NCBI RefSeq assembly: GCF_001598695.1
Contig: NZ_BCZK01000012.1
Location: forward strand, 124,001 to 188,000
Direction: 5' to 3'
DNA: 64,000 nt
Source: Klebsiella oxytoca NBRC 105695
Lineage (GTDB): Bacteria; Pseudomonadota; Gammaproteobacteria; Enterobacterales; Enterobacteriaceae
This document shows, in pieces, positions 53,562 through 62,322 of the stretch. The position numbers and the translations under genes are program-made. The notes beneath the pieces are model-generated. The model ran no database searches. It was not told the DNA's origin and saw only the letters and a program-made list of their open reading frames with translations. Numbering within the stretch: position 1 is the first letter of the stretch; every line of letters begins with the position of its first letter.

Positions 53562-54618
53562 AGTGCAGGAAGCTCACCAGATGGATCTGCGCGCCGGCGA
53601 AGGTACGGGCGAACGGGCCATCGCTGTTATAGAGCTGTACCGTGGCGCGGGCGCCGGTGGGCAGCGGCTTATCCAGCGGCTCGTCCAGAGCGACGTGAAT
53701 GCGCATGCGCTGCGCGTCGCGCACCCAGCGGGTGGATTGCTCCGGCTGCGATAGCTGGCCGTTAACTTCTTCTTGTCCAGCCAGAATACCGGCATCGCTG
53801 CTGGTGACGTGCGCCGGGAAGACTTTGCCCGGCAGCGCATCGAACACCACCGCGGCATCGGTATTCACGCCGGTGTGGCGCAGGCTCTTCTCGCGGAAAT
53901 CGGCGACGATATCGGTCTGATTGCTCACCAGCGCCAGCAGCGGCGTGGCGGCGGTGGCGTACAGACCAGGGTTAAGCTGCAGGTTGCTCACCATCCCGTC
54001 AGTCTCCGCGCGGACCTTCGTCCAGCCGAGGTTAAGCTGCGCCTCTTCCAGCGCGTTGCGGTACTTCTGCAGCGTGACGTTGCGCCCATCGTCGCGCTCG
54101 CCGCGCTGGATCAGCAGATTGTGGATACTAGCGTTGAGCGCGCTGACCGACTGTTCGCTGGTCTGCCAGGTGGTGCGCACTTTATCCAGATCCGACTGGG
54201 AAACGTTCTGCATGGTGCTCAGACGCTGATAGCGATCGAACGTGACCTTATCGTTGCGCGCGGTGTACTGGGCGGTACGAAGGTTGGCGCGGGCAGAAGC
54301 GATCTGCGCGTCCAGCTGCTGGTTACTGAGTTTCGCCTGTTCAAGCGCGATCTGCGCCGCTTCCACTTTATTGATAAACGGCGTTGGATCCAGTTCATAG
54401 AGCAGATCGCCCTTCTTCACCTGGCTGTTGTTATGCACATAGACATGGGAGACATAGCCGGAGACGCGCGACGAGACCGGCGTGACCACGCGCATCACGG
54501 TGGAATCCGGCGTGAGCGGGATCCAGATATCGGCAACGATAAACCAGGCGAATATGACCAGGAAGGCGGCAATACTCACCCTTACCCAGCGGGCAAATTT
54601 CTGTTCAGGGGTCATCAT
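53551..54618 (-). CDS. HlyD/EmrA-type periplasmic adaptor protein
   Basis: A 355-residue membrane-fusion protein. It has one N-terminal membrane helix (about residues 13-32), a biotinyl-lipoyl half (V-S-S-R-V-S-G-Y-V-S-H-V-Y-V-H-N-N-S-Q-V), an alpha-helical hairpin with coiled-coil character (about 85-190), the second lipoyl half (V-R-A-E-T-D-G-M-V-S-N-L) and a beta-barrel. It links the FUSC membrane protein to the outer membrane. It is encoded 6 bp after the MarR gene. Confidence 0.9.
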   Translation of the reverse strand: MMTPEQKFARWVRVSIAAFLVIFAWFIVADIWIPLTPDSTVMRVVTPVSSRVSGYVSHVYVHNNSQVKKGDLLYELDPTPFINKVEAAQIALEQAKLSNQQLDAQIASARANLRTAQYTARNDKVTFDRYQRLSTMQNVSQSDLDKVRTTWQTSEQSVSALNASIHNLLIQRGERDDGRNVTLQKYRNALEEAQLNLGWTKVRAETDGMVSNLQLNPGLYATAATPLLALVSNQTDIVADFREKSLRHTGVNTDAAVVFDALPGKVFPAHVTSSDAGILAGQEEVNGQLSQPEQSTRWVRDAQRMRIHVALDEPLDKPLPTGARATVQLYNSDGPFARTFAGAQIHLVSFLHYVY

Positions 54619-54624
54619 AGTGTT

Positions 54625-55089
54625 TTAGATCTTGTTATCTTCTTCGCGGATAGTCCGCAGATTGCAGGCGATTTGATTTAACGTGGCGCTAAAGGCGGCG
54701 AGCTGCGCTTCAGGGAGGGTTTCGGTGACGCGCTGTTGATAGGCCTCAATCACGCGGTTCAGCTTCTCCAGAATAGCGCGGCCTTCCGTCGTCAGCGTCA
54801 GCAGGCGTATGCGTTTGTCATAAGGCGATGTTGAACGCAGCAGATAGCCCTGCTTTTCCAGCTGCGTGAGGGTGCGCATCAGCGGCGGCAGTTCAATGCC
54901 CTGCACCTCCGCCAGCTCGCTGACCGAGACGTTATCCCCCAGTTGGTGCAGCTGCATCAGCACCGTCCAGCTTGACTGGGTCAGGCCGGTGTCGGTGATG
55001 GCAGAATCAATAATCGCGCGCCACTGGCGCACCACCATCGCCATGCGCATGCCCATCGGGCGGCGGGCAAACAGGTCGTCTTCGGTCAT
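54625..55089 (-). CDS. MarR-family repressor of the HlyD-FUSC efflux operon
   Basis: A 154-residue winged-helix protein. The recognition region reads V-S-E-L-A-E-V-Q-G-I-E-L-P-P-L-M-R-T-L (SlyA-like) and the wing S-P-Y-D-K-R-I-R-L-L-T-L. It is the first gene of the MarR-HlyD-FUSC operon, with 6 bp to the next gene. A perfect 20-bp palindrome lies 33 bp upstream of its start, so it most likely represses its own operon and releases it on binding a substrate of the pump. Confidence 0.9.
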   Translation of the reverse strand: MTEDDLFARRPMGMRMAMVVRQWRAIIDSAITDTGLTQSSWTVLMQLHQLGDNVSVSELAEVQGIELPPLMRTLTQLEKQGYLLRSTSPYDKRIRLLTLTTEGRAILEKLNRVIEAYQQRVTETLPEAQLAAFSATLNQIACNLRTIREEDNKI

Positions 55090-55121
55090 TTTACTTTCCT
55101 CACTTAGCTGTGAAGAAAATA

Positions 55122-55141
55122 ATACTTATCACGATAAGTAT
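55122..55141. promoter_or_regulatory. MarR operator palindrome
   Basis: ATACTTATC-AC-GATAAGTAT is a perfect inverted repeat with 9-bp arms and a 2-bp spacer, 33 bp upstream of the MarR gene. Size and place match a MarR-dimer operator. The AT-rich surroundings suggest it overlaps the operon's promoter. Confidence 0.75.
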
Positions 55142-55198
55142 CAAGAAACGAAGAGTGGATAAGCATGAATTGATAAATTATGTGAATGTATCATCCCC

Positions 55199-55280
55199 GG
55201 TCGCGCTCACGCTTACCGGGGCTACAGCTCTGCGCGGTATGGTAGCCCGGACAGGCGCGTCAAGCGCCGCCTCCGGGAAA
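55199..55280. repeat. REP-type inverted pair
   Basis: Facing copies of the local REP motif (a CGCTTACCGGGGCTAC copy and a GTAGCCCGGACAGGCG...CGCCTCCGGG copy) separate the MarR promoter region from yjiS. The repeat family is the one described at 4899. Confidence 0.75.
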
Positions 55281-55304
55281 ATGCCGGGTAAAAAATCGCA
55301 CTTT

Positions 55305-55469
55305 TTAATTGATCTGATCCCGACGCAGCCCGACATCTTTTAGCTGTTCGTCGCTCATACGCTGCAATGTTCTGCGCGTTTGCTCACGAAGCCACCACTT
55401 TTTGAACGCCCGCGCCAGAAATACGAAGCCGATAAACGGCTGTCTTGCCCGATTTTCGTGAAATTCCAT
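55305..55469 (-). CDS. yjiS: YjiS: DUF1127 small protein
   Basis: A 54-residue basic protein translated from the minus strand: it begins M-E-F-H-E-N-R-A-R-Q-P-F-I-G and ends L-K-D-V-G-L-R-R-D-Q-I-N. It is clearly E. coli YjiS (M-E-F-H-E-N-R-A-K...L-K-D-I-G-L-R-R). DUF1127 proteins are small Arg-rich proteins; related ones bind RNA and affect phosphate and carbon metabolism. A GAGG ribosome site precedes it. It is divergent from yjiR, as in E. coli. Confidence 0.92.
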   Translation of the reverse strand: MEFHENRARQPFIGFVFLARAFKKWWLREQTRRTLQRMSDEQLKDVGLRRDQIN

Positions 55470-55524
55470 CCTCTACCTCCTCACCTTGCCAGAGGCTTTA
55501 TCTTCACGGATCCGCGGCCAAACA

Positions 55525-55625
55525 ATACAGATTCACAAAATACTTTTCTTTAACATACAGATTCGCTAAAACGTACAGCAGACCTCACTTTTACCGCCAA
55601 TCTGTACTGGTTTATTGATCTGTAT
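55525..55625. promoter_or_regulatory. Four half-sites in the yjiS-yjiR gap
   Basis: ATACAGATTC occurs at 55525 and 55555 (30 bp apart), and the inverted forms AATCTGTAC at 55599 and GATCTGTAT at 55617 (18 bp apart). The four copies lie between the divergent yjiS and yjiR genes. MocR-type regulators bind direct and inverted repeats next to their own genes, so these are probable YjiR operators. Confidence 0.65.
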
Positions 55626-55646
55626 GGCGACGATCAAGGATACAGC

Positions 55647-57071
55647 ATGACCCGCTATCAACATCTGGCCAGCCTGCTGGCAGAACGCATCGAACAGGGG
55701 CTGTATCGCCCCGGCGAAAAGCTGCCGTCGGTGCGCAGCCTGAGCCAGGAGCACGGCGTCAGCATCAGCACCGTTCAGCAAGCCTACCAGACGCTGGAAC
55801 AGCAGCAGCTGATCGTACCGCAGCCGCGTTCCGGCTATTTTGTAGCCCCGCGTAAAGCACAGCCGCCGGTGCCGCCGATGTCGCGGCCGGTCCAGCGCCC
55901 GGTAGAGATCACTCAGTGGGATCAGGTGCTGACCATGCTCGACGCCCGCCACGATAAATCGATTATCCCCTTCGGCGGCGGCTCGCCGGACGTCACCCAG
56001 CCAAGCCTGAAGCCTATCTGGCGCGAGCTGAGCCGGGCAATTCAGCACAACCTTAGCGAAGTTCTGAACTACGACGAGCTGGCCGGGCGTCGCGAGCTGC
56101 GCGAACAGATCGCCCGCCTGATGCTCGACGGCGGATCGGTGGTCACCGCCAACGATCTGGTACTTACCAGCGGCTGCCACAGCGCGCTGTCGCTGGCGCT
56201 GCTGTCGGTGTGTCAGCCCGGCGATATCGTCGCCGTCGAATCCCCTTGCTACTACGGCACCATGCAGATGCTGCGCGGATTAGGGCTAAAAACCATCGAG
56301 ATCCCCACCGATCCGGAAACCGGGATCAGCATCGAGGCGTTAGAGCTGGCGCTGGAGCAGTGGCCGATCAAAGGGGTGATCCTGGTCCCCAACTGCAATA
56401 ATCCGCTGGGATTTATCATGCCGGATGCCCGCAAGCGGGCGGCGCTGTGCCTCGCCCAGCGCCACGATATCGTTATCTTTGAGGATGATATCTACGGCGA
56501 GCTGGCAACCGAATACCCGCGCCCTCGCACGATCCATTCCTGGGATATCGACGGCCGGGTGATGCTCTGCAGTTCGTTTACCAAAACCATCGCTCCCGGC
56601 CTGCGCATCGGCTGGATTGCCCCCGGCCGTTATTACGATCGCCTGCTGCAGATGAAATATGCCGCCAGCGGTACCAACGTCCCCTCCACCCAACTGGCGG
56701 CCTGTAACTTTATTCGCGAAGGCCACTATCACCGCCACGTGCGAAGAATGCGGCAGATCTACCAGCGCAATATGGAGATCTACACCTGCTGGCTGCGGGA
56801 GTTTTTCCCCTGCGGGATCTGCGTTACCCGCCCGAAAGGCGGCTTTATGCTGTGGGTCGAGCTGCCGGAGCAGGTGGACATGGTCTGCGTCGCGAAGCAG
56901 CTGTGCCGGCTGAAAATCCAGGTCGCGCCGGGATCGCTGTTTTCCGCATCCGGGAAATACCGCAACTGCTTAAGGATCAACTGCGCTCTGCCGCCGATAG
57001 ATAAACATAAAGAGGTGATGGTGCAGCTGGGCATGGCGGTGAAGGTGGCGATGGAGTGGGCGCCGGAGTGA
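55647..57071 (+). CDS. yjiR: YjiR: MocR-type regulator (GntR HTH + aminotransferase fold)
   Basis: A 474-residue MocR-family protein. It has an N-terminal GntR winged helix (L-P-S-V-R-S-L-S-Q-E-H-G-V-S-I-S-T-V-Q-Q, residues 25-44), a linker to about residue 85, and a type-I aminotransferase domain with the PLP lysine at Lys313 (S-S-F-T-K-T). It is very similar to E. coli YjiR. Such proteins use PLP or an aminated ligand to control neighbouring genes. The upstream gap holds four repeated half-sites that suit autoregulation. Confidence 0.94.
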   Translation: MTRYQHLASLLAERIEQGLYRPGEKLPSVRSLSQEHGVSISTVQQAYQTLEQQQLIVPQPRSGYFVAPRKAQPPVPPMSRPVQRPVEITQWDQVLTMLDARHDKSIIPFGGGSPDVTQPSLKPIWRELSRAIQHNLSEVLNYDELAGRRELREQIARLMLDGGSVVTANDLVLTSGCHSALSLALLSVCQPGDIVAVESPCYYGTMQMLRGLGLKTIEIPTDPETGISIEALELALEQWPIKGVILVPNCNNPLGFIMPDARKRAALCLAQRHDIVIFEDDIYGELATEYPRPRTIHSWDIDGRVMLCSSFTKTIAPGLRIGWIAPGRYYDRLLQMKYAASGTNVPSTQLAACNFIREGHYHRHVRRMRQIYQRNMEIYTCWLREFFPCGICVTRPKGGFMLWVELPEQVDMVCVAKQLCRLKIQVAPGSLFSASGKYRNCLRINCALPPIDKHKEVMVQLGMAVKVAMEWAPE

Positions 57072-57084
57072 GGTTATAGGCTGG

Positions 57085-57176
57085 TCCCGGTGGCGCTGCG
57101 TATGACCGGGCTACAGGTTCACCGCCGCCTACGGGCCTGTAGCCCGCTCGGGTGCGCCAGCACCGCCTCCGGTTTT
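57085..57176. repeat. REP-type repeats downstream of yjiR
   Basis: Two diverged copies of the local REP motif (GGTCCCGGTGGCGCTGCG...ACCGGGCTAC and TGTAGCCCGCTCGGGTGCG...CGCCTCCGG) face each other after yjiR. The remaining gap to the next gene (57177-57535) is strongly AT-rich, without an ORF; it must hold the promoter of the acetamidase-permease operon. Confidence 0.7.
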
Positions 57177-57535
57177 CCCTCTTTGAGAGCCCAAATCCCT
57201 TGGTATTATCATCAATGCTCCCCCGGCATATTGCGCTAAATGACCAGCACGTAAATTTTCGCAGAGTAATCTGCTATATAAACGATTAATATCAGTAAAT
57301 AATGAAAAAATGACAACCAGTAATAAAACATTGAACAGCCAAACAACTTAATAACCAGCATATAAAAATATTAGAATAAAATATTTAACCGCATGATTCA
57401 TCAGCAAATATATATCATTTATTTTTGAAAAACCTGACCAGATTGCCTTCCTGTAATAATCCCGATAAATTCACTCCTTCCCCCTGCGGGAAACTCTAAA
57501 TATAAAAACGCGACAATATAACCGGGATGAATGTC

Positions 57536-58447
57536 ATGAAAATAACCAAAGACCAGGTGGTCTACGCCATGTCGCGCGATAACGCTCCTGTCGCTACCGT
57601 CAGCAGCGGAAGCGAAGTGCTGTTTGAAACGTGCGACTGCTTCTCCGACCAAATCACCTCCGCCGATGCCGTGTTCAACGAACTGGACTGGCAGCGTATC
57701 AACCCGGCGACCGGGCCGGTCTACGTCGAGGGCGCCGAGCCGGGTGATGCGCTCAAGGTCACCATCAAGCGCATTACCCTGACGAGCAATCAGGCGGTGA
57801 TGGTCACCGCACCGCAGCTCGGAGTGATTGGCGATGAGCTTGATGCCCCGAAGGTCACCATTGTCCCGATTGAAAACGACCATGCCGTGCTGCCCGGCAA
57901 CGTGCGCGTCCCGCTCAACCCGATGGTCGGCGTGATCGGCGTCGCGCCTGCCGGGGAAGCCATCTCCTGCGGCACACCGGATAGCCACGGCGGCAATATG
58001 GACTGCAAAATGATTACCGCCGACAGCACCCTATGGCTGCCGGTCAACGTTCCCGGCGCGCTGTTCGGGCTGGGGGATTTACACGCCGCGATGGGCGATG
58101 GCGAAGTTTCGGTTTGCGGTCTGGAAATCCCCGGCGAAGTGCTGGTCGAACTGACGGTGGTTAAAAACCGTCGCCTGCCGCTGCCGATGCTCGAAAACAG
58201 CGAGACCCTGTTTACCCTCGCTTCGGCACAGACGCTTGATGATGCCGCCGCCCTGGCCACCCGTAATATGGCGCATTTTATCGCCGACAATACCTCCCTG
58301 ACGCTGGCTGAAGCGATCAGTATTCTGAGCATCGCCGGCGACCTGCAAATCTGTCAGGTGGTCGATCCGCTGAAAACCTGTCGCTATGCCTTACCGAAAT
58401 CAGTGGCTGAACAGCTCTCCCTGAGCGTCGAAGGGGAGCATGCATGA
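57536..58447 (+). CDS. Acetamidase/formamidase family protein
   Basis: A 303-residue FmdA/AmdA-family amidase. The family core includes G-P-V-Y-V-E-G-A-E-P-G-D-A-L-K-V near residue 60, C-G-T-P-D-S-H-G-G-N-M-D near residue 145 (metal and substrate loop) and G-D-L-H-A-A-M-G-D-G-E-V near residue 180. It should hydrolyse a small amide to ammonia and the acid. ATG 57536 is preferred; an ATG three codons earlier is possible and neither has a strong ribosome site. It overlaps the downstream permease gene by 4 bp (ATGA), which points to an imported substrate. Confidence 0.85.
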   Translation: MKITKDQVVYAMSRDNAPVATVSSGSEVLFETCDCFSDQITSADAVFNELDWQRINPATGPVYVEGAEPGDALKVTIKRITLTSNQAVMVTAPQLGVIGDELDAPKVTIVPIENDHAVLPGNVRVPLNPMVGVIGVAPAGEAISCGTPDSHGGNMDCKMITADSTLWLPVNVPGALFGLGDLHAAMGDGEVSVCGLEIPGEVLVELTVVKNRRLPLPMLENSETLFTLASAQTLDDAAALATRNMAHFIADNTSLTLAEAISILSIAGDLQICQVVDPLKTCRYALPKSVAEQLSLSVEGEHA

Positions 58448-59787
58448 GCGTTGAACAATTTGGCTATAAGCAGGAGCTGCATCGGGCGCTGACGTTCCGC
58501 GATCTGCTGGTCTACGGCATGATATTTATGGTGCCCATCGCGCCGTTTGGCGTCTTTGGCTACGTCTGGGACGGCGCGCAGGGCATGGTGGCGCTGGCTT
58601 ATCTCATCGGTATGGTGGCGATGTTCTTTACCGCCATGAGCTACTGGTCGATGTCGCGCGCGTTCCCGGTCTCCGGATCGGTATACGCGTATGCCCAGCG
58701 CGGTATTCATCCGATTGTCGGCTTTTTTGCTGGCTGGCTGATCCTGCTGGACTATATTCTGGTGCCCTCGCTGCTCTATATCGTCAGCGCGGCGGCGCTG
58801 GCGCCTATGCTGCCTGGCGTGCCGGGCTGGCTGTGGATTGTCGGCTTTATTGCGATTAACAGCCTGATTAACCTGCGCGGCATTACCTTTACCGCGCGCG
58901 CCAATAACACGATTCTGATCGCGGAGATCGTGGTGCTGTCGGTGTTCGTCGTTCTCGGGCTGATTGCGCTCTACTCCGGCGCCGGGGCGGGCCATCTGAC
59001 CCTCGACCCGCTCTATAACGCCGATAAGTTCAGCCTGCCGCTGGTGATGGGCGCGGTCTCCATCGCCGTGCTCTCGTTCCTCGGCTTCGACGGGATCTCC
59101 ACGCTGTCCGAGGAAACGAAAGGCGGCGTGGATACCGTGGGTAAGGCGTCGCTGGGCGCGCTGATGCTGGTCGGTTCGCTGTTTATCCTGCAAACGTGGA
59201 TTGCCGCCGATCTGGCGCAGGGCATGACGTTTAGCAGCCTCGATACCGCCTTCTACGATACCGCGAATCTGGCGGGCGGCGGCTGGCTGAAGTATGTCAC
59301 CATGTGGTCGACGGTGATCTCCTGGGGGATTGCCAACGCCCTGGTGGCGCAGGCCGCCGTGTCGCGCATTCTGTTTGCGATGGCGCGCGACAAGCAGCTG
59401 CCGCAGCTGCTGGCAAAAGTGCACCCGCGGCTGAAAACGCCTTACGTTAGCACCCTGTTTGTGGCGCTGATTTCGCTGGCTTCCGGCCTCTGGTTCTACG
59501 GCGATATCGATAACCTCAGCCGTCTGGTGAACTTCGGCGCGCTGATGGGCTTCCTGGTGTTGCATATTGCGGTCATCAACCACTATCTGATCCGCAATAA
59601 GTCACGCAATCTGGTGATGCACCTGCTGTTCCCGGTGATTGGCCTGTGCATTATCGGCTTTGTGATTTATGAGATGGACGTGCAGGCCAAGGTGCTTGGG
59701 CTGAGCTGGCTGGCGGTTGGCGTGGTCTATTACCTGCTGATGCGCCTGGTGCTCAAGCGCAATGTGGAACTGAAGCTGGAAGGCTAG
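58444..59787 (+). CDS. APC-superfamily amino acid/amide permease
   Basis: A 447-residue inner-membrane protein with 12 hydrophobic segments and the APC family signature at the N-terminus (V-Y-G-M-I-F-M-V-P-I-A-P-F-G-V-F-G). It also has G-F-D-G-I-S-T-L-S-E-E-T near residue 215. It is translationally coupled to the acetamidase gene and likely brings in that enzyme's amide or a related amino acid. The substrate is not known. Confidence 0.87.
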   Translation: MSVEQFGYKQELHRALTFRDLLVYGMIFMVPIAPFGVFGYVWDGAQGMVALAYLIGMVAMFFTAMSYWSMSRAFPVSGSVYAYAQRGIHPIVGFFAGWLILLDYILVPSLLYIVSAAALAPMLPGVPGWLWIVGFIAINSLINLRGITFTARANNTILIAEIVVLSVFVVLGLIALYSGAGAGHLTLDPLYNADKFSLPLVMGAVSIAVLSFLGFDGISTLSEETKGGVDTVGKASLGALMLVGSLFILQTWIAADLAQGMTFSSLDTAFYDTANLAGGGWLKYVTMWSTVISWGIANALVAQAAVSRILFAMARDKQLPQLLAKVHPRLKTPYVSTLFVALISLASGLWFYGDIDNLSRLVNFGALMGFLVLHIAVINHYLIRNKSRNLVMHLLFPVIGLCIIGFVIYEMDVQAKVLGLSWLAVGVVYYLLMRLVLKRNVELKLEG

Positions 59788-59794
59788 CGCGATT

Positions 59795-59960
59795 TATCTC
59801 CCCGGCTCGCGCTGCGCTTAGCCGGGCTACGGGTTCCCGGCCGTCTGCGAGCCGGTAGCCCGGACAAGGCGCGTCAGCGCCGCCTCCGGGGAAACAACGC
59901 GCAATACAGCCTCCACTTTTCCCCGGCTCACGCTGCGCTTAGCCGGGCTACGGGTTCCCG
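59795..59960. repeat. Cluster of three REP-type copies reaching into fosA
   Basis: Three copies of the local REP motif lie between the permease gene and fosA: CCCCGGCTCGCGCTGCGC...CCGGGCTACGGG, then GTAGCCCGGACAAGGCG...CGCCTCCGGGG, then a near-repeat of the first copy that runs across the 3' end of fosA. The stop codon of fosA (TAG) falls inside the GTAGCCCGG of the last copy. Confidence 0.8.
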
Positions 59961-60391
59961 GCCGCCTGTTCGTCCTCGCCAAAAAACACCATACCTTTAT
60001 AGGGCTGCTTCCGGCACGCCGCCAGGCGCTGGGCGAGATTGCCAACATGCAGCTCCAGCTTGTGGCCGTCCGGGTCGAGGAAATAGTGCGACGCGCCTTC
60101 GCTTTTATTGGTTTTCCAAACCGGAACGCCAGCCGCATTCAGGCGCCCGGCAAAAAGCGCGAAATCCGCCTCCGCAATGCTGAACGCGTAGTGGGTGTAG
60201 TCGCTCTCCTCCGGCGAAATGACGCGCCGCTGCGGGTCCAGCGACAGGCACAGCCAGAGGTCGCCGCAGGAGAAATACGCGCCGTTATCCCAGCGGGCGC
60301 GCAGCGTCATCCCCGGCAGCTGCTGATAAAACGCCACGCTCGGCGCCAGCTGGCTAACCGCCAGGGTCAGATGATTTAATCCGCTTAACAT
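59948..60391 (-). CDS. fosA: FosA-type fosfomycin glutathione transferase
   Basis: A 147-residue vicinal-oxygen-chelate enzyme. The metal ligands expected in FosA are present: His7 (L-N-H-L-T-L), His67 (D-Y-T-H-Y-A-F) and Glu113 (K-L-E-L-H-V-G). The whole sequence tracks chromosomal Klebsiella FosA. It adds glutathione to fosfomycin with Mn2+ and K+. Start 60391 (M-L-S-G-L-N-H) matches FosA. It overlaps the LysR stop, so lysR-fosA is one operon. The last eight residues (E-D-E-Q-A-A-G-N-P region) go beyond the usual FosA end and are partly encoded by a REP repeat. Confidence 0.93.
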   Translation of the reverse strand: MLSGLNHLTLAVSQLAPSVAFYQQLPGMTLRARWDNGAYFSCGDLWLCLSLDPQRRVISPEESDYTHYAFSIAEADFALFAGRLNAAGVPVWKTNKSEGASHYFLDPDGHKLELHVGNLAQRLAACRKQPYKGMVFFGEDEQAAGNP

Positions 60392-61293
60392 GACTTTTCC
60401 TCTAATGACGTTACGATTTGCTGGCGCAGCCACCGGTGCGCCGGATCGCGGTGCCAGCGCTCGTGCCACAGCATCAGCATCTCAAACCCGGCGACCGCCA
60501 GCGGCGGTTCGACCACCGTCAGACCCGCAGCTCCGCTCACCAGCCGCTCCGGCAGCACCGCCACCAGCTCGCTATTGCGCAGCGTCTCCAGCATAAACAG
60601 GAAATGTGGCACGGAAAGGACAACTCGCCGCGCCAGACCGAGATTCGCCAGCGCGCTATCGGTCGCGGCGCTGAATCCTCCGCCGTCCGGCGAGACAATC
60701 ACCTGTTCCAGTTGGCAGAACTGCGCCAGAGTTAACGCCGACTGCAGCGCCGGGTGCCCGGCCCGCCCGGCAAGCACGTAGCGTTCGTGGAACAACAAAC
60801 GCTGATGCAGCGCGGGCGGTGCACCATCGCGCGTGTGAAAAAACAGATCCACTTCGTCGCGATCCGCCTGCTGAACCAGCCGCGAAGGCTGCAGCTCAAA
60901 CAGCGCCAGACGGCTGGCCGGAGAGGCGATGCGCAGCGCGTTGAGCGCCGGCAGCAAAATCGCCGACGCCATATAGTCGGTCGCCGCCACCCGCCAGGTC
61001 TGCGCCGCCGTGGCCGGGTCAAAAGGCTGAACCGGCGCCACCGCCAGCTCCAGCGCCAGCAGCGCATCGCGCAGCGGCCCGCGCAGTTCATCGGCGCGGG
61101 CGGTGGGCTGCATTCCGCGTGGCCCCGGCAGCAGCAGCGGGTCGGCGAAAATTTCCCGCAGTCTCGCCAGTTGGACGCTAACCGACGGCTGCGACAGGTT
61201 GAGGCGCTGCGCCGCCCGGGTGACGTTATTTTCGCTAAGCAGGACGTGAAGCGTGCGTAGCAGATTGAGATCCAGACGCTGGAGATTAACCAT
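60385..61293 (-). CDS. LysR-family regulator next to fosA
   Basis: A 302-residue LysR protein. [23 protein letters not shown] (about residues 22-41); the effector domain covers 90-290. ATG 61293 has AGG 7 nt upstream; a frame-open ATG five codons earlier is less likely. It overlaps fosA by 7 bp, the arrangement described for chromosomal fosA in Klebsiella. It may control the divergent oxidoreductase gene (61381) as well as its own operon. Confidence 0.88.
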   Translation of the reverse strand: MVNLQRLDLNLLRTLHVLLSENNVTRAAQRLNLSQPSVSVQLARLREIFADPLLLPGPRGMQPTARADELRGPLRDALLALELAVAPVQPFDPATAAQTWRVAATDYMASAILLPALNALRIASPASRLALFELQPSRLVQQADRDEVDLFFHTRDGAPPALHQRLLFHERYVLAGRAGHPALQSALTLAQFCQLEQVIVSPDGGGFSAATDSALANLGLARRVVLSVPHFLFMLETLRNSELVAVLPERLVSGAAGLTVVEPPLAVAGFEMLMLWHERWHRDPAHRWLRQQIVTSLEEKSC

Positions 61294-61380
61294 GACTATA
61301 CCTGTCATTAAAGTAATTCATTTCTACTATAGCGCCGCCAACTCTACTCTGCAGCTCTCCCTTATGCTGAGATGATTTCA

Positions 61381-62163
61381 ATGAAAATATTACTGGTTTA
61401 CGCCCATCCTGAACCGCGTTCGCTTAACGGCGCGCTGAAAGATTTTACCGTGCAACATCTACAAAACGCCGGTCACGACGTGCAGGTGTCCGATCTCTAC
61501 GCCATGCGCTGGAAGGCGGGATTTGATGCCGACGACAGCAGCGCCCCGCCGGTGGGTGCAAGCTGGCGGGCGACGCGAGATTCGCAATATGCCTTCGCTC
61601 ACGGCACGCAGAGCGCGGATATCGTGGGCGAACAGGAGAAGCTGCTGTGGGCCGATACGGTGATTTTCCAGTTCCCGCTGTGGTGGTTTTCACTGCCCGC
61701 CATCATGAAAGGCTGGATTGATCGGGTTTACGCTTACGGGTTTGCCTACGGCGTCGGCGAGCATAGCGATACGCACTGGGGCGATCGCTACGGCGAAGGC
61801 ACGTTCGCGGGTAAACGGGCGATGCTGGTCGTTACCGCCGGCGGATGGGCGGAGCACTATGCTCCGCGTGGAATTAACGGGTCTATCGACGACATTCTGT
61901 TCCCCATTCAGCACGGGATGCTGTTCTATCCCGGATTTGAGGTGCTGCCGCCGGTGGTGTTCTACCGCACCGACAAACTCGATGAACAGCGCTTCGCCAT
62001 CCTGCGCGAGGAGCTGGCCCGGCGGCTGGATACCCTCTCCGAAACGCCGCCCATTCCCTTCCGTCGGCAGAATCACGGCGACTATCTGATCCCCTCTCTG
62101 AACCTGCGTCCGGAGCTGGCGCCTGGAGAAAATGGCCTCGCTATCCACGTGAAGCCTATGTGA
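61381..62163 (+). CDS. NAD(P)H:quinone oxidoreductase-like flavoprotein (flavodoxin_2 fold)
   Basis: A 260-residue FMN/FAD-binding oxidoreductase of the NQO/KefF/MdaB group. The FMN phosphate region is V-Y-A-H-P-E-P-R-S-L-N (residues 6-16), then F-Q-F-P-L-W-W-F-S-L-P-A-I-M-K-G-W-I-D-R-V near residue 100. It reduces quinones or nitro/azo compounds by two electrons. It is divergent from the fosA-linked LysR gene (87 bp apart) and may be its target. ATG 61381 is preferred over the ATG three codons upstream. Confidence 0.88.
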   Translation: MKILLVYAHPEPRSLNGALKDFTVQHLQNAGHDVQVSDLYAMRWKAGFDADDSSAPPVGASWRATRDSQYAFAHGTQSADIVGEQEKLLWADTVIFQFPLWWFSLPAIMKGWIDRVYAYGFAYGVGEHSDTHWGDRYGEGTFAGKRAMLVVTAGGWAEHYAPRGINGSIDDILFPIQHGMLFYPGFEVLPPVVFYRTDKLDEQRFAILREELARRLDTLSETPPIPFRRQNHGDYLIPSLNLRPELAPGENGLAIHVKPM

Positions 62164-62290
62164 ATCTCGGTGGGTGATATTCGCGGCGCGGCGAATATCA
62201 CCACAATTCATAAGGTGAACTGTGAGCCTCCACGCAATAACGGCATCACGCCCCGCTACGCCCCTTCGCATATTGATAGCGATCAAGAAT

Positions 62291-62316
62291 AATCATACCG
62301 TCTGGTCGGTATGATT
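62291..62316. promoter_or_regulatory. TetR-type operator palindrome
   Basis: AATCATACCG and CGGTATGATT form perfect 10-bp arms around a TCTGGT centre, ending 6 bp before the TetR start at 62323. The core ACCG-TCTG-GTCGGT resembles operators of TetR/AcrR proteins. The site argues against an upstream ATG (62311) that would lie inside it. Confidence 0.7.
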
Positions 62317-62322
62317 CGGGCC

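Noticed and set aside
58384-59583. 399-codon minus-strand frame opposite the APC permease gene
   Set aside because: The translation is rich in His, Gln and Arg with no hydrophobic core, typical of a shadow of a membrane-protein gene.
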